From contig NZ_JAAIKE010000002.1 in NCBI RefSeq assembly GCF_010915705.1, positions 62,001-126,000 of the forward strand: a stretch of DNA of 64,000 nucleotides, written 5' to 3'. The notes below the pieces were generated by a model, which was not told the origin of the DNA, did no database searches, and saw only the letters and a program-made list of their open reading frames with translations. Made by a program: the position numbers and the translations under genes. Shown in pieces: positions 17,662-26,322 of this stretch. The stretch's first letter is position 1; the number at the start of each line of letters is the position of its first letter. The DNA is from Pseudotabrizicola algicola (GTDB lineage Bacteria; Pseudomonadota; Alphaproteobacteria; Rhodobacterales; Rhodobacteraceae).

Positions 17662-17775
17662 CCTGTGTGGTGGCCCGATGGCCCTGGGCGACCACCGGTA
17701 TGCCATTGGCCCGCATACCGAATTCTGACCGAAAATTCAGCCCGCGCCACGGCGTGGGCAACGGGAGCTTGCAGA
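17662..17775 (+). ncRNA. Structured leader region upstream of pckA
   Basis: This GC-rich stretch before the pckA start can form three successive hairpins. The first is GGTGGCCC with GGGCGACCACC (about 17669-17696). The second is a perfect 8-bp stem CGGTATGC/GCATACCG with a 9-base loop (17696-17720). The third is GCCCGCGC with GCGTGGGC (about 17740-17758), just before the ribosome binding site. It could be an untranslated regulatory leader. A transcript start near the palindrome at 17647-17661 is assumed, not shown. I do not recognise a known riboswitch family. Confidence 0.35.
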
Positions 17776-19374
17776 ATGAACCACGGACGCGTGAACCCCC
17801 ATCAAACCCTCGACGCCACCGGCATCACAGGTTTGGGCAACGTCTATTACAACCAGATCGAGCCTGCCCTTGTCGAAGCTGCCGTTGCGCGGGGCGAAGG
17901 GCGTCTGGGCAAGGGCGGTGCGTTCCTGTGCTCTACCGGCCAGTTTACCGGCCGTTCGCCCAAGGATAAATTCGTCGTCCGCACCGCTTCGGTCGAAAAC
18001 ACCATCTGGTGGGACAACAACGCGCCGATGGCACCCGATGCCTATGCACGGCTGAAGGCCGACATGCTGGCCCACCTTCAGGGGCGCGACATGTTCGTGC
18101 AGGACCTCTATGCCGGGGCCGATCCGCTGCACCGTCTGGATGTGCGCGTGGTCACCGAACTGGCCTGGCACGGGCTGTTCATCCGCCACCTGCTGCGCCG
18201 CCCCGCGCGCGAGGAACTGGACGGCTTCACGCCGGAATGGACCATCATCAACGTGCCGAGCTTCAAGGCCGATCCGGCCCGTCACGGCTGCCGCACCGAA
18301 ACGGTGATCGCGCTGAACTTCGACGAAAAGACCGTGCTGATCGCCAACACAGCCTATGCGGGCGAGAACAAGAAATCGGTGTTCACCATCCTGAACTACA
18401 TTTTGCCCGGCAAGGGTGTGATGGCGATGCATTGCTCGGCCAACCATGCGCTTGGCAATCCGGTGGATGCGGCGGTGTTCTTCGGCCTGTCGGGCACCGG
18501 CAAGACGACGCTTTCCGCCGCGCCCGACCGCACGCTGATCGGCGATGACGAACACGGCTGGTCGGATCGCGGCATCTTCAACTTCGAAGGCGGCTGCTAC
18601 GCCAAGACCATCAACCTCGACCCCAAGGCCGAGCCGGAAATCTACGCCACCACCTCGCGCTTCGGCACCGTGGTGGAGAACATGGTCTATGATCCCGAAA
18701 CGCTGGAACTGGACTTTTCCGACAATTCGCTGACCGACAACACCCGCTGCGCCTATCCGCTCGATGCCATTTCCAACGCCTCCGACACCGGGCTGGGCGG
18801 GCATCCGCGCCATGTGGTGATGCTGACCTGCGATGCCTTCGGTGTGCTGCCGCCCATCGCGCGGCTGTCGCCCGCGCAGGCGATGTATCACTTCCTGTCG
18901 GGCTTCACCTCCAAGGTGGCCGGAACCGAGCGGGGGATCACCGAGCCGCAGCCGACCTTCTCGACCTGCTTCGGCGCACCCTTCATGCCGCGCCGCCCCG
19001 AGGTCTATGGCAAGCTGCTGCAGGAAAAGATCCTCAAGCAAGGTGCCACCTGCTGGCTGGTCAACACCGGCTGGACCGGCGGGGCCTTCGGCACGGGGCG
19101 GCGGATGCCGATCAAGGCCACCCGCGCCCTGCTGACGGCGGCGCTTGATGGCTCGCTGGCGGGCGTCGCGTTCCGCCGCGATCCCAACTTCGGCTTCGAT
19201 GTTCCCGTCTCGGTCGACGGAGTCGATGCGGCGCTGCTCGATCCGCGCTCCACTTGGGCCGATACCGCGGCCTATGATGCACAGGCCAAGAAACTGGTCG
19301 ACATGTTCTCGAAGAACTTCGGCCAGTATGTGCCCTACATCGACGATGACATCAAAGCCGCCGCCATCGGCTGA
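17776..19374 (+). CDS. pckA: Phosphoenolpyruvate carboxykinase (ATP)
   Basis: Gluconeogenic enzyme converting oxaloacetate and ATP to phosphoenolpyruvate, CO2 and ADP. The 532 residues are of normal length. The [10 protein letters not shown] substrate segment is near 63-72, and the P-loop GLSGTGKTT is at 237-245. It is followed by LIGDDEHGW (kinase-2 metal site) and [12 protein letters not shown]. The start at 17776 is preferred over an upstream in-frame extension because homology begins there and GGGAG lies upstream. A terminator follows the stop. It is divergent from chvI, a conserved arrangement in alphaproteobacteria. Confidence 0.96.
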   Translation: MNHGRVNPHQTLDATGITGLGNVYYNQIEPALVEAAVARGEGRLGKGGAFLCSTGQFTGRSPKDKFVVRTASVENTIWWDNNAPMAPDAYARLKADMLAHLQGRDMFVQDLYAGADPLHRLDVRVVTELAWHGLFIRHLLRRPAREELDGFTPEWTIINVPSFKADPARHGCRTETVIALNFDEKTVLIANTAYAGENKKSVFTILNYILPGKGVMAMHCSANHALGNPVDAAVFFGLSGTGKTTLSAAPDRTLIGDDEHGWSDRGIFNFEGGCYAKTINLDPKAEPEIYATTSRFGTVVENMVYDPETLELDFSDNSLTDNTRCAYPLDAISNASDTGLGGHPRHVVMLTCDAFGVLPPIARLSPAQAMYHFLSGFTSKVAGTERGITEPQPTFSTCFGAPFMPRRPEVYGKLLQEKILKQGATCWLVNTGWTGGAFGTGRRMPIKATRALLTAALDGSLAGVAFRRDPNFGFDVPVSVDGVDAALLDPRSTWADTAAYDAQAKKLVDMFSKNFGQYVPYIDDDIKAAAIG

Positions 19375-19385
19375 CCCGAAGCGGA

Positions 19386-19421
19386 CAAAGCGCCCGTCCG
19401 CCCCCGCAGGCGGGCGCTTTG
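19386..19421 (+). terminator. Intrinsic terminator of pckA
   Basis: Stem CAAAGCGCCCG / CGGGCGCTTTG, 11 bp, with a 14-base loop, followed by CATTTG. It starts 11 bases after the pckA stop. Confidence 0.8.
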
Positions 19422-19424
19422 CAT

Positions 19425-19455
19425 TTGCTGCTTTGCAAATACTCCCGCGCGGAGC
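19425..19455 (-). repeat. Intergenic repeat element, copy B
   Basis: Read on the minus strand: GCTCCGCGCGGGAG hairpin, TATTTGC, then AAAGCAGCAA. It lies 10 bases downstream of the TauE/SafE gene and in the same orientation as that gene, next to the pckA terminator. Confidence 0.6.
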
Positions 19456-19464
19456 GCATCTGCC

Positions 19465-20250
19465 CTAGGCCACCAGCGCCTGCAGCACAAGGTTAAGCCC
19501 CGTCACCACCAGAAGCGCCTGTGTCCAGCGCCGGAAGCGGGCCTGTGGCAGACGGTCCTGCAGGCGATAGCCGAGGCCCATGCCGATCTGTGCAGGCACC
19601 ACAAGCGCCGCAGAAAACAGAAGCGTCTGCACATTGGCAAGGCCGGTGCCCAGATGCGCCGCCAGGAGTGCCACCGCCCCGATCAGGAACACCACGCCCT
19701 GCGCGCGGATCGCCTCCAGCTTGGGCGCGTTGATCGACAGCAGGTAGACCAGCAGCGGCGGCCCCCAGATGCCCGAAACGCCGCCATAAAGCCCGCCGAT
19801 CACCCCCAGCCCCCATTCGGCGCGGGTGCGGTGCTGCAGGCGCAGGGCAAGCGGCACACCCGCCAGTTGCAGCGCGGCAAAGGCGGTAACCGGCACGCCC
19901 AGCAGCAGCAGATAGGCGACGCGGGGGATCAGGTCGAAAAGCTGGGCCGAAAGCGCGATGAACACCACCGTGCCGATCAGGAAGCGGCGGTATGTCCACG
20001 CGGTCTGCTTTGCCGGGGCAATGCCCTGGCGGAAGGCCTGGCTCAGGTTGGTCACCAACGTCGGCAGGATCAGCCCCGCCAGCGCCAGCTCGGGGGGCAA
20101 AAAGGCGGAAAAGGCCGAAATCATGATCAGCGGCATGGCAAAGCCGACCGCACCTTTGACGAAGCCGGCAAAAAGGGTGACAGTAAGGGCCAAGAGCAAG
20201 GGGCCGAGGCCCTGACCGGCCGAGACGGCGGAAATCATCGAGTCTATCAT
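19465..20250 (-). CDS. TauE/SafE family membrane transporter
   Basis: Integral membrane protein of 261 residues with about eight hydrophobic segments. It has the family's N-terminal repeat GFVKGAVGFAMPLIM, and a second-half repeat with the GGLYGGVSGIWGPPLLVYLL pattern near 150-170. Members export sulfite, sulfoacetate or other organosulfonate products, but the family is broad and the substrate here is unknown. It converges on pckA and is divergent from the acyl-CoA dehydrogenase at 20454 with a 203-base spacer, so no operon partner helps. Confidence 0.87.
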   Translation of the reverse strand: MIDSMISAVSAGQGLGPLLLALTVTLFAGFVKGAVGFAMPLIMISAFSAFLPPELALAGLILPTLVTNLSQAFRQGIAPAKQTAWTYRRFLIGTVVFIALSAQLFDLIPRVAYLLLLGVPVTAFAALQLAGVPLALRLQHRTRAEWGLGVIGGLYGGVSGIWGPPLLVYLLSINAPKLEAIRAQGVVFLIGAVALLAAHLGTGLANVQTLLFSAALVVPAQIGMGLGYRLQDRLPQARFRRWTQALLVVTGLNLVLQALVA

Positions 20251-20453
20251 GCCCAGTGCATCGCGCGCGGCCGCGGAAATGAAAACCCCGCCCCGCGATC
20301 TGGCCCCGAAATCTTGCCGCGCATGCCGCCACCCGCGACCGGCTGCGACACTTTAGGACAGTTGACGCCATTTGTGTTGAAATTAAGTTGCGCTGCACCT
20401 GCAAAATGATTAGCTCCAATGCACTCGCAGAATCCAAGGACAGGAATCGCGCC

Positions 20454-22124
20454 ATGGCCCATGACGGACAAACCCTTCCCGCTGCCTCGCCCCTGCTGGC
20501 CGGGCTTCTCGACCTGACCGCGCAGGCCCTTCCCGAGGTGGAGGCGCTGCTGCACCGGGGTCGCGAGACGCTGCGGACCTGGGTCAGCGTTTCGGGCAAG
20601 GTCTCGGCGGGCGCGATGGAGACGCACCAGCACGCGGCGCATGTGCTGTCTTGGCTTGCCACCTACACCGAGGCGCTGCGGCAGATGCAGGCATGGGCGC
20701 TGCGGCTGCAAGCGGATGGCAAATTCGGCGAGACCGAGGCGCTGATCCTTCAGATCGCCTATGCGGAATACCTGAACCAGATTCATGGGGGCATCCCCAT
20801 GAGCCAGGGAGAGATCGCGCGCTTGCAGGATCTTGACCTCTCCCCGGCACCTTGCGGTGCGGCGGCGCAGACCCTTATGGCCCAAGGGAATACCGCCGCC
20901 GCCCGCGCACAGCTTGTGGCGCTGATGCGCGACGGGCGCGCCAATGCGACCTTTGGCGCGACGGGTCTGGACGAAGAGCTGGAGATGATCCGCGACCAGT
21001 TCCGCCGCTTTGCCGCCGAGCAGGTGGCGCCCTTTGCGCATGAATGGCACCTCAAAGACGAACTCATCCCGATGTCGGTGATCGACCAGCTGGCGGAAAT
21101 GGGTGTGTTCGGGCTGACGATCCCCGAGGCATTCGGCGGCTTTGGCCTGTCGAAGGCCAGCATGGTGGTGGTTTCGGAAGAACTGTCGCGCGGCTATATC
21201 GGGGTGGGCTCGCTCGGCACCCGCTCGGAGATCGCGGCGGAGCTGATCCTGTGCGGCGGCACGCCGGAACAGAAGGCCCAGTGGCTGCCCAAGCTGGCGA
21301 GCGGGGAGATCCTGCCGACGGCGGTCTTTACCGAGCCGAACACCGGGTCGGACCTTGGCGCCTTGCGGACGCGGGCGCGGCGGGACGGCGACGATTGGGT
21401 GATCAGCGGCAACAAGACATGGATCACCCATGCGGCGCGCACCCATGTGATGACCGTGCTGGCGCGGTCGGTGGAGGGGACCAGCGATTATCGCGGGCTG
21501 TCGATGTTTCTGGCGGAAAAGACCCCCGGCACGGATGAGACGCCCTTTGTCGATCTGGGCCTGTCGGGCGGCGAGATCGAGGTGCTGGGCTATCGCGGCA
21601 TGAAGGAATACACCGTCAACTTCGACGACTTCCGCGTGAAGGGGGAGAACCTCTTGGGCGGGGTGGAGGGGCAAGGGTTCAAGCAGCTCATGCAGACCTT
21701 TGAATCGGCCCGCATCCAGACGGCGGCGCGGGCGATCGGGGTGGCGCAGAACGCGCTGGACGTGGCGATGGGCTATGCCGAGGATCGCAAGCAGTTCGGG
21801 AAGGCCCTGATCGAATTCCCGCGCGTGGCGGGCAAGCTGGCGATGATGGCGGTGGAGATCATGGTGACGCGGCAGCTGACCTATTTCAGCGCCTGGCAGA
21901 AGGACCATGACAAGCGCTGCGATCTGGAGGCGGGGATGGCCAAGCTGCTGGGCGCGCGGGTTGCCTGGGCGGCGGCGGACAATGCCTTGCAGATCCACGG
22001 GGGCAACGGGTTTGCCCTTGAGTATCAGATCAGCCGCATCCTGTGCGATGCCCGCATCCTGAACATTTTCGAGGGGGCGGCAGAGATTCAGGCGCAGGTG
22101 ATTGCGCGGCGGCTGCTGGACTGA
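20454..22124 (+). CDS. mcd: Acyl-CoA dehydrogenase, probable methylsuccinyl-CoA dehydrogenase
   Basis: FAD-dependent oxidation of an acyl-CoA; the proposed reaction is methylsuccinyl-CoA to mesaconyl-CoA in the ethylmalonyl-CoA pathway. The 556 residues are longer than usual acyl-CoA dehydrogenases (about 380). An N-terminal helical extension of about 165 residues contains HVLSWLATYTEALRQMQAW and GGIPMSQGEIARLQ, which I associate with Mcd proteins. The dehydrogenase part follows, with TEPNTGSDLGALRTRA and WITHAARTHVM, and ends with the ARIQTAARAIG and IFEGAAEIQ blocks. The ATG at 20454 is chosen with CAAGGACAGG upstream. Electrons would pass to EtfAB. The family call is firm; the exact substrate is inferred from the extension. 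Confidence 0.8.
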   Translation: MAHDGQTLPAASPLLAGLLDLTAQALPEVEALLHRGRETLRTWVSVSGKVSAGAMETHQHAAHVLSWLATYTEALRQMQAWALRLQADGKFGETEALILQIAYAEYLNQIHGGIPMSQGEIARLQDLDLSPAPCGAAAQTLMAQGNTAAARAQLVALMRDGRANATFGATGLDEELEMIRDQFRRFAAEQVAPFAHEWHLKDELIPMSVIDQLAEMGVFGLTIPEAFGGFGLSKASMVVVSEELSRGYIGVGSLGTRSEIAAELILCGGTPEQKAQWLPKLASGEILPTAVFTEPNTGSDLGALRTRARRDGDDWVISGNKTWITHAARTHVMTVLARSVEGTSDYRGLSMFLAEKTPGTDETPFVDLGLSGGEIEVLGYRGMKEYTVNFDDFRVKGENLLGGVEGQGFKQLMQTFESARIQTAARAIGVAQNALDVAMGYAEDRKQFGKALIEFPRVAGKLAMMAVEIMVTRQLTYFSAWQKDHDKRCDLEAGMAKLLGARVAWAAADNALQIHGGNGFALEYQISRILCDARILNIFEGAAEIQAQVIARRLLD

Positions 22125-22143
22125 CGGGGCGTTGTAACACGCG

Positions 22144-22184
22144 AGGTCAAGGCAGGAAATCTTTTGATTTCAATGCCTTGACCT
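22144..22184. terminator. Bidirectional terminator between mcd and the MFS gene
   Basis: Near-perfect 17-18 bp hairpin: AGGTCAAGGCA-GGAAATC, TTTT loop, GATTTC-AA-TGCCTTGACCT, with one small internal mismatch. It lies between convergent genes. Confidence 0.75.
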
Positions 22185-22202
22185 TGCGGGATTAACCCGG
22201 CC

Positions 22203-23495
22203 TTAACCTTTGCCCGCGCCTTGTGCCGCAGCAGCGACGCGCGGGATGCCCAGTCTGGGGTGGAGGCGGCCCGAGATGGCCCATGCGGTAAGGAGGCCCG
22301 CGCCGGCGGCGGCGAAGATGCCGGGCAAGGGGGCGACCAGCAGCACCAGCCATGCGGCCCCCGGCGTGAGAATCCCCGACACATCGCGGAAGCTGGAGTA
22401 GACCGCCGACATCTCGGTGCGCTCGGATGGCTTGACCGCCATCAGGAAGGGCAGGCCCCCGATGATGTCGAGCAGCACCAGAAACACCGCCGCCGCCATG
22501 CAGAGGAACACCGTGGCCCAAGGCAGGGGCGAGACGAGCGCCGCCGCGACGAACAGTGCACCGCACATGCCGAAGGCAAAGCGGACAGAGCGGCGCACGC
22601 TTGCCGCGCGCGCGTGGCGCAGCATGAGGGGCGAGGCAAACAGGAGCGCGTTGGACAGCGACAGCGCCACGCCGCCCACCTTGTCGCCCAGACCCGCCTC
22701 GATGCAAAAGATCGGCAGATAGACCACATAGACCCACCAGCCGCAGGAGCGCATGACCGCGAACAGCCAGCCCGCGATCAGCCGCGGCTGCGCAAAGAAG
22801 CGGCCCAGATAGGCAAGCGGGTTGGCGGCAGGCCCCTTGGCGCGGCTGATCTGCTTGCCATTGCCCAGACGCAGCACCCAGAAGGCAATGAGCAGCACCA
22901 GCGCACAACTGCCCGCCACGATGAACGGGAGCGGCCCCCAGATGCTGCGCAACCAGACCCCGAGAAGCGGCCCCACGGCCCAAGGTCCGGCAGAGAACAC
23001 CATCTGCATGGACTGGCTGCGGCCAAGGTTCTGGCGGTCGATGTAATCGAGGATATAGGCGTTGAGGCAGACGAAGGTGGTGGCGGTCGCCATCGCAAGG
23101 CAGGTGAGCGCCACCGGCATGAGCCAGCCCGCCCCGATGATCGCCAGCGCCATGCCGATGAGGTAAAGCACACAGCCCAGCGTATACATCCAGCGGCGCG
23201 GGATGTGGCGGGTGGCCCAAGGCACCATCAGCCCCCAGAGCATCGAGACGATTCCGGCGACGAAATAGGCCGACGAGGTGGCTTCTGCGCTGCCGAGGGC
23301 ATCATAGACCGCAAGCGGCATGGCCGAAACGAGGGTGCCGCGCACCGCTGCCTCCAACCCGGCCAGAAGGGCAAAGTTCTCGACCCTCGGGGTCGGGGCA
23401 TGCTTCAGATGCAGGGGGATGAATTTATTGGCCATATCACTCTCGGTCTTCATTTGCCCAAGAAGCGGGCGCAAGGTCTGGTCCGGCTGCGACAT
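22203..23495 (-). CDS. Major facilitator superfamily transporter
   Basis: A 12-helix type membrane protein of up to 430 residues. It has an MFS-like loop between helices 2 and 3 (GLMVPWATRHIPRRWMYTLG), a repeated half after the central polar loop (NGKQISRAKGPAANP), and hydrophobic segments throughout. The substrate is unknown. The first ATG gives a polar 20-residue extension; the ATG 20 codons later (starting MANKFIPLHLKH) has GAGAGTG upstream and may be the real start. It follows recO on the same strand with a 51-base gap. Confidence 0.85.
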   Translation of the reverse strand: MSQPDQTLRPLLGQMKTESDMANKFIPLHLKHAPTPRVENFALLAGLEAAVRGTLVSAMPLAVYDALGSAEATSSAYFVAGIVSMLWGLMVPWATRHIPRRWMYTLGCVLYLIGMALAIIGAGWLMPVALTCLAMATATTFVCLNAYILDYIDRQNLGRSQSMQMVFSAGPWAVGPLLGVWLRSIWGPLPFIVAGSCALVLLIAFWVLRLGNGKQISRAKGPAANPLAYLGRFFAQPRLIAGWLFAVMRSCGWWVYVVYLPIFCIEAGLGDKVGGVALSLSNALLFASPLMLRHARAASVRRSVRFAFGMCGALFVAAALVSPLPWATVFLCMAAAVFLVLLDIIGGLPFLMAVKPSERTEMSAVYSSFRDVSGILTPGAAWLVLLVAPLPGIFAAAGAGLLTAWAISGRLHPRLGIPRVAAAAQGAGKG

Positions 23496-23546
23496 TTTGC
23501 GTCGTTTGTGAATCGGGCGCGGATTTGCGCGGGTGAAGCGCGCGCC

Positions 23547-24266
23547 CTAGCTGCGCGCAAGGCGGGCGAGAAAGCGCGCCCGCGCCTCGGGCAAGGGGTT
23601 GGGCCGCCCGATGAGCGTCAGCTCGCGGGTGAGGAAATGGCCGGTGAGCGCGAGGGCCTGCGCCGCCTCGGCCCCCGAGACCGGCCCCTGCCCCAACAGA
23701 GCCTGCGGCAGCGGCAGCAGGCGCGGCGCCCATTCGCCCGCCCCCTTGCGCGAGACGGCGCGGCCGGTGCGCGGGCTGACATAGGCAAGGTCTTCGCGGC
23801 TGCCCGTGACGGCGCAGCGGCTCAGGTCAAGCCCGAAGCCGATTTCCTCGAGCAGCAGCATTTCCCAGCGTAGATAGTCGCCCAGCCAGTCGGCCCCTGC
23901 GGCCATTGCATCCATCAGCGACAGGGTGCGGGTGTAAAGCTGCGGGTGGGGGTCACGTTCGGCCAGACTCATGTGCAACAGCCCGCAGGCGGCGGTGAGG
24001 CCCGCGAGCGCCAGCGGGCTTTCCAGCACGGCGGCGCGGGATTGCACGGGTTCGGCAAGGAAAATGCCGATCTGGTCTTCGAGGCGCGCGCGCCATGTCA
24101 GATCTAGCTGCGCGCCGGGTTGCAGCAGCGGCGCGCGTTTGCGCGAGGCCCCGCCCCGCACCACGCCCAGATGGCGGCCGTGGCCGCGCGTGAATACCTC
24201 TATGATTGCCGAGCCTTCGCCATGCGGGCGCATGGACAGAAGCACCCCGTCTTCGCGCCATTCCAT
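23547..24266 (-). CDS. recO: DNA repair protein RecO
   Basis: RecFOR pathway protein that helps load RecA on gapped DNA. The 239 residues start with the OB-fold region (EWREDGVLLSMRPHGEGSAIIEVFTRGHGRHLGVVRGG), a typical RecO N-terminus. The helical domain follows, with RWEMLLLEEIGFGLDLSRCAVTG near 130-152. The zinc-type Cys cluster of some RecO proteins is mostly absent, as in many alphaproteobacteria. No clear ribosome binding site is seen. A long upstream in-frame extension is rejected because homology begins at this ATG. It belongs to the era/recO end of the rpoZ-to-recO block. Confidence 0.93.
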   Translation of the reverse strand: MEWREDGVLLSMRPHGEGSAIIEVFTRGHGRHLGVVRGGASRKRAPLLQPGAQLDLTWRARLEDQIGIFLAEPVQSRAAVLESPLALAGLTAACGLLHMSLAERDPHPQLYTRTLSLMDAMAAGADWLGDYLRWEMLLLEEIGFGLDLSRCAVTGSREDLAYVSPRTGRAVSRKGAGEWAPRLLPLPQALLGQGPVSGAEAAQALALTGHFLTRELTLIGRPNPLPEARARFLARLARS

Positions 24267-24326
24267 GCGGGAATGTTTGCAGGCGGAGACGGCGGGCCGC
24301 AAGAGGGGGGTTGTCGCGGCGGCGGC

Positions 24327-24950
24327 ATGATGCAGATTGAGGGCATGAGACAAGCCTCGCCCCTTTCCCCCCGCCTGAGCGCCGTTGTGATCTTTGTCGT
24401 GGCCGCCCTGTCGCTGCGCCTGCAATTCGATGCCAATCTTGCCGCAGGGCGCGGCGATACCGTGGCGCAGGTTTTGTGGGGGATGGCGCGGTTTTTCACC
24501 ATCCTGACCAATTTCGCGGTGGCTGTGGCGATGGCGCTGGTGGCGATGCGCTGGCGGATTCCGGCGGGGCTTGCCTTTGCCGGAGTGCTGGCGATCGTGA
24601 TGGTGGGGCTGGTCTATCACGGCTTGCTGGCGCGGCTGGCCAATCCGGTGGGACTGGCGTGGTGGGCCGATATCGGCCTGCATACGGCGGTGCCGCTCAT
24701 GGTGCTGGCGTGGTGGCTGGCCTATGGTCCGGTGCCGAAGTGGCGGGCGCTGGCGGGCGGCATGGTATGGCCGCTGGTCTATGTGATCTATGTGGCGTTT
24801 CGCGGCGTGACAGAGGGGCGCTGGCCCTATCCGTTCCTGAACGTGACGCGGCACGGTTGGGACGGGGTGGCGATCAACTGCGCGGGCATGGTGGTTGCCT
24901 TTGCCGCCGTGGGGGCGGTGTTGATCGCGGTGAAGCGGCGCCTAGGCTAG
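24327..24950 (+). CDS. Pr6Pr family membrane protein
   Basis: About 207 residues with six predicted membrane helices. The pattern fits the Pr6Pr (FAR-17a/AIG1-like) family: FFTILTNFAVAVAMAL near 55-70, then VYHGLLARL, WWADIGLHTAVPLMVLAWWL, and a closing WPLVYVIYVAFRG...YPFLNV block. Function is unknown in bacteria. Start choice is uncertain: ATGs at 24327, 24330 and 24345 are all in frame, the last directly behind TTGAGGG. It is divergent from recO (60 bases) and overlaps the end of the DUF1491 gene by 9 bases, so it is inserted on the opposite strand within the era-recO region. Confidence 0.8.
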   Translation: MMQIEGMRQASPLSPRLSAVVIFVVAALSLRLQFDANLAAGRGDTVAQVLWGMARFFTILTNFAVAVAMALVAMRWRIPAGLAFAGVLAIVMVGLVYHGLLARLANPVGLAWWADIGLHTAVPLMVLAWWLAYGPVPKWRALAGGMVWPLVYVIYVAFRGVTEGRWPYPFLNVTRHGWDGVAINCAGMVVAFAAVGAVLIAVKRRLG

Positions 24951-25277
24951 GCCCTCTTCCTCGAGGAGCGTGCGGCCCTCGCGCTGTTCCAGTTCGATCA
25001 CCCAGAGGTCGGGATCGCGCAAGCCTGCGCGGGACAGGAGGGCATCGACCTCTGGCTCTGGCCCTTCGGTCATCAGCCGCCAGAGGCGGGTGCCGCTGGT
25101 CATGTCATAGCCGCGTTCATAGGCGCGCGCGCTGCCATTCAGGAGTGCCACCTTGACGAGCACGGTGCCTGCGGTGGCATCGCCCTTGCGGGTAACATAG
25201 GCGGGGATATCGGCAAGACGCAGGCGATTGAGGTAGGCAGAGACCCAGAGGTTCGTCTGCAGCCGGACATCTGCCAC
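24942..25277 (-). CDS. DUF1491 family protein
   Basis: A 111-residue soluble protein of the DUF1491 family, recognised from its start (MADVRLQTNLWVSAYLNRLRL) and the C-terminal DPDLWVIELEQREGRTLLEE. Members are found beside era and recO in Rhodobacterales and other alphaproteobacteria; the function is unknown. The GTG start follows the era TAA with no gap, and AAGGACGG lies before that stop, so it is translated with era. Its end overlaps the convergent Pr6Pr gene. Confidence 0.88.
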   Translation of the reverse strand: MADVRLQTNLWVSAYLNRLRLADIPAYVTRKGDATAGTVLVKVALLNGSARAYERGYDMTSGTRLWRLMTEGPEPEVDALLSRAGLRDPDLWVIELEQREGRTLLEEEGLA

Positions 25278-26192
25278 TTAGTCGCCGTCCTTGAAGTCGA
25301 GCCCCATTTCCGAATAGCGCTCGGGTTCGTCGAGCCAGTTCGGGCGCACCTTGACCTGCAGGAAGAGGTGGACGGTGCGGCCGAGGAATTCCGAAATCTC
25401 GGCGCGGGCGGCAGAGCCGATGGATTTGATCGTCTCTCCCCTGTTGCCCAGAACGATGCCCTTGTGGCCGTCGCGCATGACATAGACGATCTGGTCGATG
25501 CGGGTGGTGCCGTCGGGCTTGTCCTCCCATTTCTCGGTCTCCACCGTGAGCTGGTAGGGCAGTTCCTCATGCAGGCGCAGGGTGAGCTTTTCGCGCGTCA
25601 TCTCGGCGGCGATCATGCGCATGGGCAGATCGGCGATCTGGTCTTCGGGATAGAACCACGGACCCTCGGGAAGCTCTCCCGCCAGCCATTCGCGCAGATC
25701 CTTGACGCCGTAGCCCTTCTCGGCGCTGATCATGAAGGTTTTGGCGAAGGGATAGGCCTCGTTCAGCTTTTCGGCGAGCGCGAGCAGCATCTCGGATTTC
25801 ACGCGGTCGATCTTGTTGATGGCCAGCGCCACCGCCTGCCCCTGCGGCATCTCATCGCGCATACGGTCGATGATGGCCTGCACCCCTTCGGTCAGGCCGC
25901 GCTGCGCCTCGATCAGGAGGACGATCACATCGGCATCCGATGCGCCGCCCCATGCCGCCTTGACCATCGCACGGTCCAGACGGCGGCGGGGCCGGAACAG
26001 GCCGGGGGTGTCGACGAAGACGATCTGCGCCGCCCCCTCCATCGCCACGCCCCGGATGCGCGTGCGGGTGGTCTGCACCTTATGCGTCACGATGGAAACC
26101 TTGGCCCCGACCATCCGGTTCAGGAGCGTCGATTTGCCGGCATTGGGTTCGCCGATCAGGGCGACAAAGCCCGCGCGGGTGGGGTTATCCAT
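25278..26192 (-). CDS. era: GTPase Era
   Basis: Essential GTPase that binds the 3' end of 16S rRNA during 30S assembly. In 304 residues the G1 loop GEPNAGKS is at 14-21, G2 is around TTRTRIRG, G3 is DTPGLF near 61-66, and G4 NKID near 125. A C-terminal KH domain contains GHKGIVLGNRGETIKSIG. The ATG at 26192 with AGAGG five bases upstream is preferred over the TTG one codon earlier. In relatives it directly follows rnc; here a thermonuclease gene on the other strand separates them. Confidence 0.96.
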   Translation of the reverse strand: MDNPTRAGFVALIGEPNAGKSTLLNRMVGAKVSIVTHKVQTTRTRIRGVAMEGAAQIVFVDTPGLFRPRRRLDRAMVKAAWGGASDADVIVLLIEAQRGLTEGVQAIIDRMRDEMPQGQAVALAINKIDRVKSEMLLALAEKLNEAYPFAKTFMISAEKGYGVKDLREWLAGELPEGPWFYPEDQIADLPMRMIAAEMTREKLTLRLHEELPYQLTVETEKWEDKPDGTTRIDQIVYVMRDGHKGIVLGNRGETIKSIGSAARAEISEFLGRTVHLFLQVKVRPNWLDEPERYSEMGLDFKDGD

Positions 26193-26322
26193 CAAGACCT
26201 CTTTTCGATATCGCGCTTCGTGTAGTGGATCGCAGCCGGAAAGGCCAGCACATCGACAGAATCCGCTTGTCTTGTATCACCAAACGCAGTTGGGTGGCGA
26301 CCTTCGCGGTGGAGTTGTGTTA

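Noticed and set aside
17665-17775. A 37-codon in-frame N-terminal extension of PckA
   Set aside because: Family homology begins at the ATG at 17776, which has a ribosome binding site; the extension is Pro/Arg/Trp-rich and overlaps the predicted leader hairpins.
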